Below, one piece after another: positions 5,830 through 7,681 of a stretch of 7,681 nt of DNA. The notes below the pieces were generated by a model. That model was given only the letters and a program-made list of their open reading frames with translations. It made no database searches and was not told the origin of the DNA. Within the stretch, counting starts at the first letter, position 1. Every line of letters begins with the position of its first letter. The translations under genes were made by a program, and so were the position numbers. Source of the DNA: JADLFV01 sp964471555 (GTDB lineage: Bacteria; Planctomycetota; Phycisphaerae; Phycisphaerales; Phycisphaeraceae); assembly GCA_964471555.1 (NCBI GenBank), contig CAYYGM010000176.1:1-7681 (forward strand). Direction: 5' to 3'.

Positions 5830-7681
5830 TTAAAACCTTCGCTTCACGTTGAGGCTGAGGAACAGGGAGTTGCCGTGGTCGATCTCCTGTTCCCAGATGT
5901 CATAGTGTCCGCCCAGTTCCACTTCCAGCAGGCCGCGGGCCCAGAGGATGGACGTGCCGAAGCGGGTCAGCAGGGCGCGGTCGCGGCCCTTGGTGTGGTA
6001 GCTGCTGGCTTCGGCCTGCCAGAGCAGGCTCTTGTTGAGGCGGGTGGTCAGGTTCACGTAACCGCCGTAGGTTTCCAGGTACTGCCGCCCGGGGCCCAGA
6101 TCCTGATCCAGTCCGCTGAGATAGTGGAGAAACTCGTACTCCAGGCCGGCGCTGAAGGAGGTGGTGTTTTCGTAGATCTGCATCACGCTGGCCCGGCCGC
6201 GATAGGCCCACCACGAGGGATACAACGTGTGATCGCGCGTTTCATACTCGGCGGTGAAGCGGAACGGCCCGGGCGTCAACTCCGTGCCGTAGAGAACCGC
6301 CCGCTCGATGTCGAGGTTGCCCGGATCCTCGCCGCCGGTGAGCACCTGGCTGCGCCAGCGGGGGTTGACGTACAAGGCCAGGGGCACCGCATCGAAATCG
6401 AAACGGTGGCGCATGCTGAGCACGCGCTCCTGATACTCAGCATGGGGACTGGTCTGGGCGAAGTAATCGACCAGCACCGATTCACCGTCGGCGATGTTGC
6501 CGCCGACCAGGCGCTGGATCTGCGTTTCCGTGCCGAACTGTTTGACCAGGTAGTCGATGCCTTCGACGTAGGTGATGGCCTGCGAGATGTCGGTGACGCG
6601 GATGGTGCCGGGCATGACATTGGGCCGATTGAGCGAGACGCTGATGGCGTCGTTGAGCGGAACGCTTTCATCGAAGACCGTCTGCACGCCCTGATCGTAG
6701 GCCTCGTCGTGGTATTCGAGGATGCCCACCAGGTTGGCCTGGTAGGTGCCGATGGGGGTGAGCTTCTGGTAATCGACGTCGAGCTCGGTGCCGAAGTATT
6801 TCTCGTAGCCGTAGCTGAGCTGGCGATCGCTGGCGTAACCGCTGGCGGTGATGATCATGCTCTGATAGATGCGCTGGCTGAAGCCGACCTCGCCGCGGAG
6901 CAGGTGATCGGTTTCCTCCTCGGTGTCATCGAAGTTGAGCGTGCCGCGGTAGAAGGTGGAGAAGCTGTCGGTGTGGGAGAGGGTCAGCAACTGGTCGATG
7001 AAGTAAACGTCGTTCTGGAAGAAGCCGGTGCGGTGCAGCAGTCGCGCCACGCCGTCGAGATGATGATAGCGGCCGTCGCCGGCATCGAACTGCCAGTGGT
7101 TGGTCAGGTCCAGCTCATCGGAATGATCGGGCGAATCCAGCGTGATCCGGCTGCCGTCGAGGTTGAGGAACTGGGTCGTCTGATCCGTGTCCTCATGATC
7201 GAAGACCAGGCGGGTCAGGTTGTCGCGCTTGCGGCGGTCCTCGATGGTGAAGCGGGCGTGGTAGGTTTCCTCCTCGTTGATGCGGGTGTCGCTGCTTTCG
7301 TTCAGGACGCGCCGCTCCAGCAGCAGGTCGGCGGGGGTGTTGCTGTGCCAGAAGGTCTGGATGCCTTCGGTTTCGGTCTGGATGTCGAGATTGCGGGCGA
7401 AGCTGCGGTCCTCGAAGCGCTCATCGCGCGTGGCAAAGGCGCGAAAGGAGACCGGCTTCTGCTTGAAGAGCTGGGCCTGGATGTCGTAGCCGGTCAGAAA
7501 TCCTTCACTGCGGCGGTCTTCACCCAGCAGCGAGGTCTGCTGGTGCATCAGTCCGAAGCGCAGGTCCGCGTACCAGTCGATCAGGTTGGGGTGATAGAAG
7601 TAGCCGTCAGCCAGCAGGCGGATGCCTTCGCGCAGCAGCAGGTCGGTTTCGTCGTTTTGGGTCTGGAATTGTCCGCGCGTT
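5830..7681 (-). CDS. Outer-membrane beta-barrel protein (partial, N-terminus off window)
   Basis: The reading frame is open from the right edge to TAA at 5830-5832 and gives at least 617 codons including stop. The Met at 7546-7548 is internal, because conserved-looking sequence (LREGIRLLADGYFYHP, DWYADLRFG) continues upstream without a stop. The protein is rich in alternating polar/hydrophobic strands with aromatic edges and charged turns, for example FRFTAEYETRD and LLEVELGGHYDIWEQ. It ends NSLFLSLNVKRRF, a final strand closing in Phe, as expected for BAM-inserted barrels. A compact segment encoded about 6440-6660 (IRVTDISQAITYVEGIDY, then RLVGGNIADGESVLVDY) looks like an inserted beta-sandwich, not a membrane strand. 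No family name can be assigned. It is the first visible gene of the operon, and its promoter must lie beyond the window. With the propeller and cytochrome it suggests a porin-cytochrome conduit (inference). Confidence 0.75.
   Translation of the reverse strand, partial: TRGQFQTQNDETDLLLREGIRLLADGYFYHPNLIDWYADLRFGLMHQQTSLLGEDRRSEGFLTGYDIQAQLFKQKPVSFRAFATRDERFEDRSFARNLDIQTETEGIQTFWHSNTPADLLLERRVLNESSDTRINEEETYHARFTIEDRRKRDNLTRLVFDHEDTDQTTQFLNLDGSRITLDSPDHSDELDLTNHWQFDAGDGRYHHLDGVARLLHRTGFFQNDVYFIDQLLTLSHTDSFSTFYRGTLNFDDTEEETDHLLRGEVGFSQRIYQSMIITASGYASDRQLSYGYEKYFGTELDVDYQKLTPIGTYQANLVGILEYHDEAYDQGVQTVFDESVPLNDAISVSLNRPNVMPGTIRVTDISQAITYVEGIDYLVKQFGTETQIQRLVGGNIADGESVLVDYFAQTSPHAEYQERVLSMRHRFDFDAVPLALYVNPRWRSQVLTGGEDPGNLDIERAVLYGTELTPGPFRFTAEYETRDHTLYPSWWAYRGRASVMQIYENTTSFSAGLEYEFLHYLSGLDQDLGPGRQYLETYGGYVNLTTRLNKSLLWQAEASSYHTKGRDRALLTRFGTSILWARGLLEVELGGHYDIWEQEIDHGNSLFLSLNVKRRF
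5836..5840 (-). promoter_or_regulatory. Ribosome binding site of the propeller lipoprotein gene
   Basis: GAAGG on the minus strand lies 7 nt before ATG 5828, within the last codons of the barrel gene. It supports a start ahead of the heptamer array and coupled translation across the 1-nt stop/start gap. Confidence 0.55.

Noticed and set aside
7546..7548. Met codon as start of the barrel gene
   Set aside because: The frame stays open to the window edge with barrel-like sequence upstream, and no ribosome site is seen before it.

Overview
This window looks like part of a GC-rich Gram-negative chromosome from a bacterium with anaerobic respiratory metabolism. The evidence is a lipoprotein, a C-terminal outer-membrane barrel signature, a 12-heme cytochrome, a siroheme-pathway heme synthase (AhbD) and a nitric-oxide-linked YgbA-family protein. 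The taxon cannot be fixed from the sequence. A planctomycete or a deltaproteobacterium-like lineage would fit, with low confidence.

Layout. Positions 1-1011 (minus) hold a PhnD-type substrate-binding domain with one N-terminal membrane anchor, open at the left edge. A 127-bp divergent intergenic region follows. Positions 1139-2822 (plus) hold a two-gene unit, ygbA then ahbD. Positions 2823-2920 hold a compact double hairpin between convergent genes, a likely two-way terminator. Positions 2921-7681 (minus) hold a tightly packed operon. In transcription order it encodes an outer-membrane beta-barrel (open at the right edge), a six-bladed NHL-type beta-propeller lipoprotein, and a secreted cytochrome with eleven CxxCH motifs and one CxxxCH motif. 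The stop and start are 1 nt apart at the first junction and overlap by 14 nt at the second.

How the parts may work together. The barrel, propeller lipoprotein and multiheme cytochrome resemble a porin-cytochrome type electron conduit across the outer membrane (inference). AhbD makes heme b from Fe-coproheme and could supply the large heme demand of such cytochromes (inference). YgbA links the plus-strand unit to nitrogen-oxide stress or denitrification.

Most unusual signal. Both downstream genes of the minus operon begin with repetitive DNA read in frame, between a coupled start codon and the hydrophobic core of the signal peptide. In the lipoprotein it is a two-orientation array of 7-bp repeats. 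In the cytochrome it is a nested palindromic element. No alternative ATG/GTG/TTG start exists after either repeat, so both appear to be translated as unusually long, basic signal-peptide n-regions.
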